64,000 nucleotides of DNA from PALSA-894 sp034669145 (GCA_034669145.1 JAXDNY010000058.1:1-64000), one strand, 5' to 3'. Counted from the first letter of the stretch, positions 32,875 through 42,066 are shown. Program-made: numbers and translations. The notes: a model not told the origin generated them from the letters alone.

Positions 32875-33840
32875 TTATCGCTTGCCGCCGCGCCGGCGCC
32901 ATGCGCGCTCGACCAGTCCCGAAATCCCCGCCGGGTATGACCGCATCACGACGATCACGACGGCAGCGAACAGCACCAGGCTCCATTCGCCGTATGCCTG
33001 CAGATAGGTGGACAGGAAATTGATCGGCGGCGCGGCGAGGACCGGTCCGAGAAAATATCCCATCCCGCCGATGACGACGATGATGACGATCCTTGCCATC
33101 TCGCTGAAGTCGACGATGGCCGGCGTCAGCGTCAGAACGTAGTGCGCGTAGAGGACGCCGCCGAGTCCCGCCATCGCACTCGACAGCGTGAAGGCGAAGA
33201 GTTTCACCCGTGTCGTATCGACGCCGAGCGACTCTGCGCGCAACTGGTCATCCTTGACGGCGCGCATGAAGTAGCCGATCGGCGAGCGCAGGATCACGTG
33301 CGTGAGCAGCACGCAGAGCGCCGCGACAGCGACGAACGTGTAGTAGTAGTTGATCGGCCGCACATTGCCGTAGAGCGACGGCACGCTCAGTCCCAGATCA
33401 CCGCGCGTGAACTCGTAGGCCGCGGTGAGCACGATGCGGTATGTCTCGGCGAACGCCCAGGTCGCGATCGAGAGATAAATGGTGCGCATGCGCAAGACCA
33501 GGCGGCCAAGCAGATAGCCCCCGAGCGCGGCGGCGAGAACGCCTGCCGGGATGCTGACGATGAGCGGTACCTTCAGGTGATAGACCAGAAGGCCCGACGT
33601 GTAGGCCCCGACGGCCGCAAAGGCGTGTTGCGCGAGCGAGAACTGGCCCGTGAAGCCGGCAAGCAGATTCCAGCTCACCGCGAGGATCACGTAGTAGGCG
33701 CCGATGGTGAGCACGTGCAGGACAAATTCGCCGGTGACCAATGGAACGACGGCGAGCGGCAGGCCGACCGCGACCGCGACGAGCGCGACCCGCCGCCACT
33801 CGACGAAGGCGCCCCATTCCTTGGTCAGCCCAGCAGACAT
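32875..33840 (-). CDS. livM: Liv-type ABC importer permease LivM (system 2)
   Basis: The protein has 321 residues and about nine helices. The LivM blocks GFTGQFSLAQHAFAAVGAYT, RAVKDDQLRAESLGVD and VIGGMGYFLGPVLAAPPINF are present. It ends with a basic tail (RAWRRRGGKR). The start overlaps the livF2 end by 16 bases. It is the last gene of the second Liv operon, unlike system 1 where livM is in the middle. Confidence 0.93.
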   Translation of the reverse strand: MSAGLTKEWGAFVEWRRVALVAVAVGLPLAVVPLVTGEFVLHVLTIGAYYVILAVSWNLLAGFTGQFSLAQHAFAAVGAYTSGLLVYHLKVPLIVSIPAGVLAAALGGYLLGRLVLRMRTIYLSIATWAFAETYRIVLTAAYEFTRGDLGLSVPSLYGNVRPINYYYTFVAVAALCVLLTHVILRSPIGYFMRAVKDDQLRAESLGVDTTRVKLFAFTLSSAMAGLGGVLYAHYVLTLTPAIVDFSEMARIVIIVVIGGMGYFLGPVLAAPPINFLSTYLQAYGEWSLVLFAAVVIVVMRSYPAGISGLVERAWRRRGGKR

Positions 33841-34556
33841 TCCTGTATCAGTGCCCGAATGCGTGCGTTGTCGAATTCCCGGCCCGGTCCTTCCACCTTC
33901 ACCCGGCCGAGGTTGAGAAGATAGAGATGATCGGCGAGCGGAAGCGCCTGTTCGACGTTCTGCTCGACGAGCAGGATCGCAACCCCGCTCGACGTCTTCG
34001 CCGTCAGCAGGATGTCGTAGACCTGCTCGACCAGATTGGGAGCAAGGCCCGCGGTTGGCTCGTCGACCAGCAGAAGAGTCGGTTCGGTCATCAACTCGCG
34101 TGCAACCGAGAGCATGCGGCCCTGGCCGCCGGAGAGTTCGCCCGCGCGGGCTCGTCGTTTATCCGCAAGCGCCGGAAACGTCGCATAGACACGGTCGAGT
34201 TGGCGGCGCAGGCGCTCGCTGTCGCGGCGGAAGATCCATGCGCCCATGTGCAGGTTCTCTTCCACCGTGAGCCCGGGGAAGCTGTTGATGTCCTGCGTCA
34301 CGTAGCTGATGCCGGCGGCTTTCAGGTCGCTCGGGCGCAGTCCGGCGGTTGCGCGCTCGCGAAACGTGATGGCGCCTTGGTTGGGTGTCAGGAACGCGAA
34401 CACCGTCCGCAGGAGGGTCGACTTGCCGGCACCGTTCGGTCCGATCACCAGTGTGATCTCGTTGGGACGCACCGCGATGCTGATGCCGCGCAGGATGTCG
34501 ACGCCCGGCAGATAGCCGGCGTGAACGTCCGCAACGGTGAGCAGCGGGACGGTCAT
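33825..34556 (-). CDS. livF: Liv-type ABC importer ATPase LivF (system 2)
   Basis: The protein has 243 residues. Walker A is GPNGAGKST, the signature is LSGGQGRMLSVAREL, Walker B is LLLVDEPTAGLAP, and ILLVEQNVEQALPLADHLYL is the LivF-type end. ATG 34556 overlaps the livG2 stop by four bases. The GQGRM wording differs from the usual GQQQM. Confidence 0.93.
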   Translation of the reverse strand: MTVPLLTVADVHAGYLPGVDILRGISIAVRPNEITLVIGPNGAGKSTLLRTVFAFLTPNQGAITFRERATAGLRPSDLKAAGISYVTQDINSFPGLTVEENLHMGAWIFRRDSERLRRQLDRVYATFPALADKRRARAGELSGGQGRMLSVARELMTEPTLLLVDEPTAGLAPNLVEQVYDILLTAKTSSGVAILLVEQNVEQALPLADHLYLLNLGRVKVEGPGREFDNARIRALIQECLLG

Positions 34557-35287
34557 TGGAACGATCGCCCGAGATAGGCCGTGATGACGTCCTCGCGCCG
34601 CGCGATTTCGTCGAGTGGTCCTTCGGCCGCAACCCGCCCGGCGATCATGATGGTCACCTGCGGGCAAATGCGCCGGATGATCTCCATCTCATGACTGACG
34701 ATAAGAAACGCCGCACCGTGCGTGCGGTTTTCGTGGAGGATCAGGTCGATCAGCGTATCCTTGACGACCGGATTGATGCCGGCGAAGGGCTCGTCGAGGA
34801 CGTGCACGCGCACGTCCGGAATCATGAATCCCGCGCAGGCTTGAAGCAGCATCCGCTGGCCACCGGACAACGACTTGGCAAGGTCGTGCGTCATCGGCTC
34901 CAGCGTCGAAAGCTTCAGCAACTCGCTCGCGCGCGCGAGTGCACCGGCCGTCCCGTGCGTGCGGTTGCTCGCAAAGTAGGGGACCATCAGGTTCTCGTGT
35001 ACCGTGAGATTGCCGAACACGCGCGCGACCTGGAACGAACGTACCAGCCCGCGCTCCGCGATCTCGTGGGCGCCGAGGCTCGTGATCGGCGCACCGCCGA
35101 GCGTCACTTCGCCCCCATCCGGGCGCTCGATGCCGGTGACGACATTGACGAACGTCGTCTTGCCGGCGCCGTTCGGGCCGATCAGCCCGCGGATTTCGCC
35201 GGCCGCGAGCTGCATCGCGACGCCGTCGTTGGCGATAAGACCGCCGTACCGCTTGGTCAGGCCCTCCGTGACGAGCAGATCGGCCAT
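34553..35287 (-). CDS. livG: Liv-type ABC importer ATPase LivG (system 2)
   Basis: The protein has 244 residues. Walker A is GPNGAGKTT, and the region RSFQVARVFGNLTVHENLM is LivG-like. The signature LSGGQRMLLQACAGFMI is unusual, lacking the IARAL ending, but Walker B (VHVLDEPFAGINP) is intact. ATG 35287 shares one base with the livH2 stop. It differs clearly from LivG of system 1, so the two systems are not a recent duplication. Confidence 0.92.
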   Translation of the reverse strand: MADLLVTEGLTKRYGGLIANDGVAMQLAAGEIRGLIGPNGAGKTTFVNVVTGIERPDGGEVTLGGAPITSLGAHEIAERGLVRSFQVARVFGNLTVHENLMVPYFASNRTHGTAGALARASELLKLSTLEPMTHDLAKSLSGGQRMLLQACAGFMIPDVRVHVLDEPFAGINPVVKDTLIDLILHENRTHGAAFLIVSHEMEIIRRICPQVTIMIAGRVAAEGPLDEIARREDVITAYLGRSFQ

Positions 35288-36180
35288 CAGGCCTCCCGTC
35301 CGCGTTCTCCGAACAGGCCGTAGGGGCGCACCAACAACACCAACAACACCAACAGAAAGCCATAGGCGTTCTGATAGGACGAGGAGATGAAGCCGGCGCC
35401 GAGGCTCTCCACGACGCCGAGCAGGAGCCCGCCGATGAGCGCCCCCGGGATCGAGCCGAGGCCACCGATCACGATGATCTCGAAGCCTTTGACCGTCGCG
35501 ACGGCGCCGTTGGTCGGATAGACCAGGAACAGGGGCGCCAGCAGCGCGCCCGCAAGCCCTGCGAGTGCCACGCCGATCGCGAACGCCATGGCGTCGAGCC
35601 GGAAGACGTCGACGCCCGACGTCTGCGCCGCCACCCGGTTCTGCGCCATCGCGCGCAGCGCGAGCCCGATCCAGGTCCTGGAGATGACGAGGTAGAACAC
35701 GAGGAGCGCGAGCAGCGCGCAGACGGACGCGGCGACCCGCGCGCCCTCCATCGGCAGCGGTCCGACCCACATCACCGGCAGGTTGGTCTCGGGGCGGAAT
35801 TGGTAGGGACCGCCGATCACCACCGCGAGGCTTCGTAGCATCAACAGGAGCGCGATGGTCACGACAGTCGCGTAATCGTCACGCCGTTCCATGGCGCGCG
35901 CGTACATCGGCTTGATCAGGATCGGCTCGAGCAGGTAGCCGACGAGGAACGTGCCGGCCGTCGAGATGATAACGGCGAGCCACCACAGATCGCGCCCGAG
36001 CGCATGGGCGACGACCACATACTGGATATAGCTGCCCAGCATGTAGAACTCGCCCATCGCCCAATTGATCATCCGGACGATGCTGTAGATAAACGTGATG
36101 CCCAGCGCCATCAGGGCGTAGAGCACGCCGATCATCAATCCGGCGATGAGCGTCTGGGTGAAGAGCTCGGCACTGAACAT
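35287..36180 (-). CDS. livH: Liv-type ABC importer permease LivH (system 2)
   Basis: The protein has 297 residues and about eight helices. LivH features are IAGLMIGVLYALMALGITFI, LALRAMAQNRVAAQTSGVD (ATPase-contact loop) and IIVIGGLGSIPGALIGGLLL. The C-terminal VLLVRPYGLFG is typical. It begins 44 bases after the substrate-binding protein stop. Confidence 0.93.
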   Translation of the reverse strand: MFSAELFTQTLIAGLMIGVLYALMALGITFIYSIVRMINWAMGEFYMLGSYIQYVVVAHALGRDLWWLAVIISTAGTFLVGYLLEPILIKPMYARAMERRDDYATVVTIALLLMLRSLAVVIGGPYQFRPETNLPVMWVGPLPMEGARVAASVCALLALLVFYLVISRTWIGLALRAMAQNRVAAQTSGVDVFRLDAMAFAIGVALAGLAGALLAPLFLVYPTNGAVATVKGFEIIVIGGLGSIPGALIGGLLLGVVESLGAGFISSSYQNAYGFLLVLLVLLVRPYGLFGERGREA

Positions 36181-36224
36181 CGGGGCCCAAACTCCGGAGG
36201 CTCAGGTCCGGGCCCCGACCATCG

Positions 36225-37400
36225 TCAGTTATCTCCGAGCGTGTAAGCCACCTCGGCGTCCGCCTGCGTCTGGTTGACCTTGGTGTATTTGAGAATCATG
36301 AGCGGCGGCGACCAGTTGTGCCACAGCGCACCCTCGGCTTGCGGGAACGTCACCGGGACCGACGACCATCCCTTGAACGAGCCCGTCTCCAGCGCCTTGA
36401 TCAACGCCTTCGGCTCGGTGGTCTTCGCCATCTCGATCGCCTGCGCGAACACGATGGCGTTGGCGAAGCCGTTGAGCGCGGAATAGATCGGCGGTTCCTT
36501 GTACTTCTCCTGGTATTTCTTCACGAACCACTCGCCGACGTCGCTGAGTTTTGATTTCTGCGTATAGAACGCGATGAAGTGGACGCCGACGCCCTGCTCC
36601 TTGTGGAGCTGCCAGTGTTGCGGACGGCCGGGGGCATCGTACGACGTGACCATCGGGACGGTCGGCAGCAGGCCGACCGTGGTCGCCTGGCTAATCATGA
36701 GATCGAGCGGCTGACCGACGCCGACATTGATGATGGCATCCGGTTTGAACGCCTTCACCTGAAGGAGCTGGGGCAGGAGATCGGTGGTCGTGCGGTCGAA
36801 CATGATGGTCTGGATTTCCAGGCCGATATTCATGCTCTTGTTCTGCACCTCGGTCGCCTTCGCGAGGCCGATGCCGTAGTCGGTCGTCTCCGCCAGGATT
36901 GAGAGACGCTTGAAGCCGTTCTTCTTGGCCCAGCCGAGCCAGGTGGCGGCGCGCGGTGGGTCGACCGCATGGGTGCGGAACGCGATGTCATAATGCTTGG
37001 CGGTCACGTCGCCCGCGCCGGTCTGAGTGCCCATGGTCGGGACGCCCATCTCCTTGGCGACCTCGTTGACCGCGATGTTGACGCCACTGTGGATGAAGCC
37101 GAAGACCGCAACCGCTTTCTCGTTCGAGACCAATCGGCGATAGGCCGCGACACCAGCCTCGTTCTTGCCGGCGGTATCGTGGATTGACAGCACGACCTTG
37201 CGGCCCAGCACGCCACCCTTTTCGTTGATGTAATCGACGGCGATTTCGCTGCCGCGTTTGACCTGCTGGCCGAGCGAGGTCTCGCCCGGCGGAGACAGCG
37301 GCGTGATGACGCCGAAGACCATCGGCTCCTGGGCCAAAGCGGCGGAGGCCGCGACTGTCAGTCCGGCCGCGATCGTCCCAAGCACTACGCGTCTGTTCAT
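36225..37400 (-). CDS. Liv-type ABC importer substrate-binding protein (system 2)
   Basis: The protein has 391 residues. The signal peptide spans 1-23 (VVLGTIAAGLTVAASAALAQ). The type I binding fold follows: VFGVITPLSPPGETSLGQQV, then RRLVSNEKAVAVFGFIHSG. ATG 37400 has GGGGAG upstream and the frame's earlier starts add a non-signal head. It is first in the livKHGFM order of system 2. The ligand is unknown; the sequence is only distantly like the binding protein at 31340. Confidence 0.92.
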   Translation of the reverse strand: MNRRVVLGTIAAGLTVAASAALAQEPMVFGVITPLSPPGETSLGQQVKRGSEIAVDYINEKGGVLGRKVVLSIHDTAGKNEAGVAAYRRLVSNEKAVAVFGFIHSGVNIAVNEVAKEMGVPTMGTQTGAGDVTAKHYDIAFRTHAVDPPRAATWLGWAKKNGFKRLSILAETTDYGIGLAKATEVQNKSMNIGLEIQTIMFDRTTTDLLPQLLQVKAFKPDAIINVGVGQPLDLMISQATTVGLLPTVPMVTSYDAPGRPQHWQLHKEQGVGVHFIAFYTQKSKLSDVGEWFVKKYQEKYKEPPIYSALNGFANAIVFAQAIEMAKTTEPKALIKALETGSFKGWSSVPVTFPQAEGALWHNWSPPLMILKYTKVNQTQADAEVAYTLGDN

Positions 37401-37529
37401 GACATTCTCCCCAAAATCCTCAGGCGATGCGGCCACTTGGGCCGGCTGTGCGCCGAGCCTCGTGAGTTATCTTCGCGTTTTGTGCGACCGCTGTCGAGGG
37501 CGGCCGAACCGCAGAAACCGAACTCGCCG

Positions 37530-38615
37530 TCAGGCCGTTTTGCGCTCAAGCCGCGACCGCAGGTCGTTCATGTCGCGATAGACATTGTCGATGTCGCCGA
37601 CATGGAATCCCCCGGCGAGGCCGGGGCTCAGCGCGGCCAGGCGCTCGCGCAACGTCCCGGTATAGGTCGCGCGCCCGTCCGAGCCGACAACGAGTCCGCT
37701 GTCCTGTTCGTAGCGCAGATTCCACGCAATCGCCTCGCTGCGCGTGAGCGAAGCCGGGAGATCAAGGTCGATGTCACCCGCCTTGAGCCGGACCGGGTAA
37801 CCGCCGGGCAGCCCGCGCGGTCCCGGGACGTGCCCGCGCCAGTCGTGCCCGTGTGCCATGGCAAGCATCAGCGGGACCCCGCTCGCACCGGAGATCTCGA
37901 TCGCCGGTTCGCGCGTCAGTTGGACATCGGCAAAGCGCCGATAGACGTCGGCGACCTCTTCATCGTCGATCCACACGCGCGCCGAAGGGCCGTGGCGCGT
38001 CTCGGCGGTACGCCGCCAAGGTGCAAGGTTTTGATAATGTGCCAGCACCTTGAGCTGTTGACCGGATGCAAGAGTGCCGGCGAATGCGTTGGCGAGAATT
38101 GCGACGTTTCCGACCCCGCACGCGATCGGCAAATCGAGGGCTGCAATGAGGGGATTCACAACGTCGGCGAAACAGCAATTGATGAAATAGGCCTGCGGCC
38201 GCACCGCCTTGACGGCGCGCGCGACCGCAATTGAGAGTGGCGCTTGCAACACTGCGGTCGCGCTCAAGCCGCCTTCGGCAACGAGTTTTGTCCAGGCGTT
38301 GTCCTGCGTGCTGATGACGTTGCCGGTCTGCAACGAAGCCGCCTGGACAACCACTTTCGGCTCGGCTGCCGCAATGGCCTCGGCCGCCGCATTCACGACC
38401 GACAAGTCGACTTCATGCGACATGAAGTGCGCCGGACGCTCGAACATGGCGGCGCGCGCATTGCCGGCGGTGCGCAGCCATTTGAGTCGGTCCCGGTTGC
38501 GGCCTGCGATCACGACTTTGACCGGAGCGGGTGCCGTCGCCGCAATATCGAATGCGATCCGCCCCGCAAAATTGCCGGTTCCGAAAATCAGGATGTCGGC
38601 GCGATTGTCTGCCAC
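37530..38615 (-). CDS. NAD(P)-binding Rossmann-fold protein of unknown substrate
   Basis: The protein has 361 residues. The N-terminus ILIFGTGNFAGRIAFDIA is a GxGxxG-type dinucleotide motif followed by AGRNRDRLKWL, like saccharopine dehydrogenase-type reductases. The remainder has a conserved-looking INCCFADVVNPL segment and a region AMAHGHDWRGHVPGPRG. I do not recognise the exact family. It is divergent from the flavoprotein gene at 38669, with only 53 bases between the starts, so both may share a control region and pathway. Confidence 0.75.
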   Translation of the reverse strand: MADNRADILIFGTGNFAGRIAFDIAATAPAPVKVVIAGRNRDRLKWLRTAGNARAAMFERPAHFMSHEVDLSVVNAAAEAIAAAEPKVVVQAASLQTGNVISTQDNAWTKLVAEGGLSATAVLQAPLSIAVARAVKAVRPQAYFINCCFADVVNPLIAALDLPIACGVGNVAILANAFAGTLASGQQLKVLAHYQNLAPWRRTAETRHGPSARVWIDDEEVADVYRRFADVQLTREPAIEISGASGVPLMLAMAHGHDWRGHVPGPRGLPGGYPVRLKAGDIDLDLPASLTRSEAIAWNLRYEQDSGLVVGSDGRATYTGTLRERLAALSPGLAGGFHVGDIDNVYRDMNDLRSRLERKTA

Positions 38616-38668
38616 GAGGACTCCGGCGATGCGATGTACGTCTTGCGGTCCCGATGGTAGACAGCGCC

Positions 38669-39880
38669 ATGGGTACGATCCACCACGATGTTGCGATTAT
38701 CGGCGGCGGCCTCGTCGGGACGTGGACGGCTTATTTCCTGCGCAAGCGCGGCCATTCGGTCGCGGTGATCGAGAAAGGCGCGGTCGGCAGCCAGGCCAGC
38801 GGCGTCAATTTCGGCAACGTGCGGCTTGAGGGTCGCCATCCGACCGAATTTCCGCTGGCGCTGCGCGCGCAAGAGCAGTGGGAGCAGATCGAGCAGCTGA
38901 TCGGAGAGACATGCGAGTTCACGCCGTGTGGCCACTCGTATCTCGCACTGGAGCCGAAAGAGCTGGCGCGGCTCGAACGCTACCAGAGGGAAGGGACCGC
39001 GGGCGGCCTCGAAATCGAACTTCTCGGTGCGAACGAAGTGCGTCGGCGATTTCCCTATCTCGGCCCGGACGTCTGCGGCGCAACGTGGTCGAAGCGCGAC
39101 GGTACCGCCAATCCCCGTCTTGTAACGCCTGCCGTCGCGCGCGCGGCCCGCGCGCTTGGCGCAGACATTTTTCCGAACACTCGCGTTGTTGCGCTTGAGC
39201 CTGCCGGCGAACGCTTTCGTATCGTGACCGACGGAGATCTTGCCTTCGAAGCCCCGGTCGTTCTCAACGCGTCGGGCGCGTGGGGCAACGAGATCGCCGA
39301 ACAATTCGGCGAGACCACTCCCATGTTCCCGGCGGCGCCGCCGAATTTCGTCACCGAGCCGTTGCCATACTTCATCAAATCGGCGCTCCAGGATGCCGGT
39401 GGCGCGGTCATCATTCGGCAAGTCGAGCGCGGCAACGTGATCGTCGGCTTCTATCCGCGCGGCCCGGCGGACCGGGTCCAGAACCGCGCGCCCGTGCCGC
39501 CGGCCAAAGTCCTGCTCGGCTTGGAGCACATGGCGCGTGTGGTGCCGATGCTCGCCTCCGCGCAAGTCATCCGGGTGTGGTCGGGGATTGAAGGCTATCT
39601 GCCCGACATGCTCCCCGTAATGGGCTGGAGCCGCACGACGGAGAACCTGCTTCACGCATTCGGTTTCTGCGGCCACGGCTTTCAGCTCAGCCCCGGTGTC
39701 GGTTACACGCTGGCCGAAATGATCGGCGAGGGCGCGGCCAGAATTCCAATCGAGGCATTCGCGATCGACCGCTTCGCTGGCGGGGTGCGGCCCGATCAGG
39801 AGCGCCTTGTCGGCGAGTTCGATGCAGCGCTTGCGTCGGCCGCGATGGGCTCGTCCGGAACGCAGGCCTCGCTCTCATGA
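38669..39880 (+). CDS. DAO-family FAD oxidoreductase (HcnC/OoxB-like, amino acid or opine dehydrogenase)
   Basis: The protein has 403 residues. The FAD motif HDVAIIGGGLVGTWTAYFLR starts at residue 6, and the DAO-family block SGVNFGNVRLEGR and the C-terminal FGFCGHGFQLSPGVG are present. This is the catalytic subunit type of opine oxidase, hydrogen cyanide synthase or D-/L-amino acid dehydrogenase complexes. The likely partner subunits lie at 40368-42066 on the opposite strand. I chose ATG 38669; another ATG lies five codons upstream and neither has a strong ribosome site. Its stop overlaps the racemase remnant start as ATGA, so the two were once coupled. Confidence 0.88.
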   Translation: MGTIHHDVAIIGGGLVGTWTAYFLRKRGHSVAVIEKGAVGSQASGVNFGNVRLEGRHPTEFPLALRAQEQWEQIEQLIGETCEFTPCGHSYLALEPKELARLERYQREGTAGGLEIELLGANEVRRRFPYLGPDVCGATWSKRDGTANPRLVTPAVARAARALGADIFPNTRVVALEPAGERFRIVTDGDLAFEAPVVLNASGAWGNEIAEQFGETTPMFPAAPPNFVTEPLPYFIKSALQDAGGAVIIRQVERGNVIVGFYPRGPADRVQNRAPVPPAKVLLGLEHMARVVPMLASAQVIRVWSGIEGYLPDMLPVMGWSRTTENLLHAFGFCGHGFQLSPGVGYTLAEMIGEGAARIPIEAFAIDRFAGGVRPDQERLVGEFDAALASAAMGSSGTQASLS

Positions 39881-40426
39881 CCAAGACCAGCAATAGCGCG
39901 CGCAAGCGCTCCTACTACGGTGTGCCGCTAGGCATCCTGATGCTCGACACCAAATTTCAGCGCTTCAACGGCGACATCGGCAACGCGCAAACCTGGCCGT
40001 TTCCCGTGCAATACAAGATCGTGCACGGCGCTGTGCCAAACAAAGTTGTCGACACGCTCAACAACCGCGATTTGTTTCAGCACTTTGCCGATGCGCCGAG
40101 GCGCTGACTGTTCATCATCTGGGGGCCGTCGGCATCGATCCGCAGACGCCGGTGGTCGGTATGCCGCCGACGTCCGAATTTCAGCGCTCGATCCGCGAGG
40201 GCGATGCCTCGGTGCCGTTCGAGGCGCTCAAGGACGAGGTGATTGGCGTTGCCGAACGCATGGTCGCGACCGATCCCTCGATCGGCGAATTGTATGCGAA
40301 TGCACCAACATCACGCCCTATTCGCATGAGCTCAACCGGCGCCTCCGCGTACCGGTGTTCGACATGGTCACGCTGGTGCACTGGTTTCATCGCGCGCTGC
40401 GGCCGCAGAGTTTCGCGCAAGACTGA
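39877..40426 (+). pseudogene. Broken aspartate/glutamate racemase-family gene (internal deletion and frameshifts)
   Basis: Three reading frames together give one racemase-like protein. Frame 1 (39877-40104) reads YYGVPLGILMLDTKFQRF, then GDIGNAQTWPFPVQYKIV. Frame 2 (from 40104) reads LTVHHLGAVGIDPQTPVVGM. Frame 3 (from about 40289) reads RIVCECTNITPYSHELNRR, then FDMVTLVHWFH. About 60-70 residues that should hold the first catalytic cysteine (a TTNCGF-type motif) are missing between frames 1 and 2; the second catalytic Cys in ECTN remains. The gene cannot make an active enzyme. Its end overlaps the 3' end of the convergent flavoprotein gene by 59 bases. Confidence 0.85.
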
Positions 40427-41777
40427 CCGCGAGCGGGATCGGCTTGACGGGAGGCTGCGTGCGCAGCCGGCCGACTGCTTCGAGCGGCATGTCGAGCATC
40501 TGCGCCGTGAGCTCCGCGGCAGCAAGACCGCAGAAGCGGCCCTGGCAGCGGCCCATGCCGCAACGCGTGATGGCCTTGAGGCGATTGACCTCGGTCGGGC
40601 CGAAGTCCGCGCGGATCGACGCGCGCAACTCGCCCGCCGAGATTCCTTCACACCGGCAGACCATCACGCCGTCATCGAGATCGCGCATGACGCTGGTCGG
40701 CCAGGCGAAGGCGCGCGCGAGGCCGCGCTGGAAACGGCGAAGGCGCGCGACATGACGCCGCGCGCGTGCCCGGTCGATACCGGTAACCGCAATCCGGAAA
40801 TCGTCTAGAACGGCGCAAGCCGCAAGCTCGCCGGTGAGCGCAGCGGCTTGTGCGCCGCCGATAGTTGCACCATCTCCGGCGACGTAGACGTTGGCGCCAC
40901 ATCGTCCGTCGGTGTCCGCACGCGGCAGCCATTGGCGAAAGGTCTTGTCGTAAGCAAGTGTGGCCCCGGCAAGCTCGGCAAGCTGCGTTTCGGGTTTGAG
41001 ACCGAAACCGAACGCCACACCGTCACACCCGATGACGTTTTCGCGGCCGCTACGGTCGCGAAAGCGCACTCTTTCCACGCCGCTCGCGCCCTCGAACGCG
41101 CACAGCGTGACGCCATGGTGAATTGGCACGCGCTCACCCCGCAGCGCGCGCATGTAGCCGAGCCCACGTGCAAGTGTATTCGGTGCCGCCAAGAGGTCCA
41201 CCGCTGCGCCCACCTTCGCGGCGAATGGCGTCGTGTCGAGAATGGCCGCGATCTCGGCCCCCATGGCGCGGTACTGCCTGGCCGCGAGATAGAGGAGGGG
41301 AGAGCTGCCGCAGAAGACGATCCGCCGGCCAATCAGGCAGCCGTGCTCCTTGAGCAGCACCTGTGCGCCGCCAAGCGTGAACACGCCTGGCAGCGTCCAT
41401 CCGGCGATCGGCATCGTACGATCGATGGCCCCGGTCGCCAGAATGAGCGCGTCGAACTCGACTGTATCGGCCTTGCCCGCGCGGATGGTATGAAGCTGCT
41501 TGTCGTCAACGCCCCAAGCGAGCGTCTGCGGCCGGTAGTCGATGCGGTCGCGCAAGCGATCGAACGCCGCATGGAAGTTCCGATAGCTCGAAACCTCGGC
41601 GCCAAACAGGGTGTCGATGTCGAGCGCGAGGCCGGCGCGCGCGCGCCGATAGATTTGCCCGCCTGGCTCACGTCCCTCGTCGATCACCGTTACGGCAACA
41701 CCATGCGCCGCGAGCACGGCAGCTGCCGCAATGCCGGCTGGCCCGGCGCCGACGATTGCGACTCTAATCACGCGCAA
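40368..41777 (-). CDS. FAD/NAD(P)-binding oxidoreductase with C-terminal BFD-like [2Fe-2S] domain (HcnB/OoxA-like)
   Basis: The protein has 469 residues. The N-terminal FAD motif is VAIVGAGPAGIAAAAVLAAH, with DEGREPGGQIYRR following, and a second nucleotide motif lies near GRRIVFCGSSPLLYLAARQ. The C-terminal part carries Cys374-x-Cys376 and Cys406-x4-Cys411, plus Cys416, like the bacterioferritin-associated-ferredoxin-type domain of HcnB and opine oxidase A. It should pass electrons from the DAO subunit. It overlaps the (2Fe-2S) subunit by 14 bases. Its 3' end lies over the racemase remnant, so the last residues may have been changed by that rearrangement. Confidence 0.9.
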   Translation of the reverse strand: MRVIRVAIVGAGPAGIAAAAVLAAHGVAVTVIDEGREPGGQIYRRARAGLALDIDTLFGAEVSSYRNFHAAFDRLRDRIDYRPQTLAWGVDDKQLHTIRAGKADTVEFDALILATGAIDRTMPIAGWTLPGVFTLGGAQVLLKEHGCLIGRRIVFCGSSPLLYLAARQYRAMGAEIAAILDTTPFAAKVGAAVDLLAAPNTLARGLGYMRALRGERVPIHHGVTLCAFEGASGVERVRFRDRSGRENVIGCDGVAFGFGLKPETQLAELAGATLAYDKTFRQWLPRADTDGRCGANVYVAGDGATIGGAQAAALTGELAACAVLDDFRIAVTGIDRARARRHVARLRRFQRGLARAFAWPTSVMRDLDDGVMVCRCEGISAGELRASIRADFGPTEVNRLKAITRCGMGRCQGRFCGLAAAELTAQMLDMPLEAVGRLRTQPPVKPIPLAVSLARNSAAAARDETSAPA

Positions 41778-42066
41778 ATGCCGGCGGTGAACCGGTCAAG
41801 ATACTCATGCCGTCGGCAACGACCGTCGTGCAGGCGCGCACGCGCGTATGGTCGGTGAGCCACACCCAGCAATCCTGGCAGGCTCCCATCAGGCAAAAGC
41901 CGGCTCGTGCCTCATCGCTGAATTCGTGCTGGCGCAGCGCATTGCGCGCCGCGAGGACGGCGACCAGCACGCTTTCGCCCGTGTATGCGGTGGCTTCCAC
42001 GCCGTCGACGAGAATGCGCACGGGCGGACCGCTCGGCACAACCGCACGTACGACCCTGCCGTTCAT
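41764..42066 (-). CDS. (2Fe-2S)-binding subunit (HcnA/OoxA N-terminal-like)
   Basis: The protein has 100 residues. The plant-ferredoxin-like cluster ligands are Cys58, Cys63, Cys66 and Cys79 (GFCLMGACQDC, then RACTT). This small subunit is the third part of opine oxidase/HcnABC-type dehydrogenases. ATG 42066 has GAAGGGAAAC upstream; the ATG at 42078 lacks a site. It is divergent from the enoyl-CoA hydratase at 42198, with 131 bases of shared promoter region. Confidence 0.9.
   Translation of the reverse strand: MNGRVVRAVVPSGPPVRILVDGVEATAYTGESVLVAVLAARNALRQHEFSDEARAGFCLMGACQDCWVWLTDHTRVRACTTVVADGMSILTGSPPAFARD

Noticed and set aside
32629..32940. Reading 32629-32940 as a real 103-residue gene
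   Set aside because: It is the tail of an ALDH7 protein with a frameshift near its end and a meaningless extension; better called a remnant.
40152..40808. 218-residue plus-strand frame as an intact gene
   Set aside because: Its first part is one frame of the broken racemase and the remainder is antisense to the flavoprotein gene.
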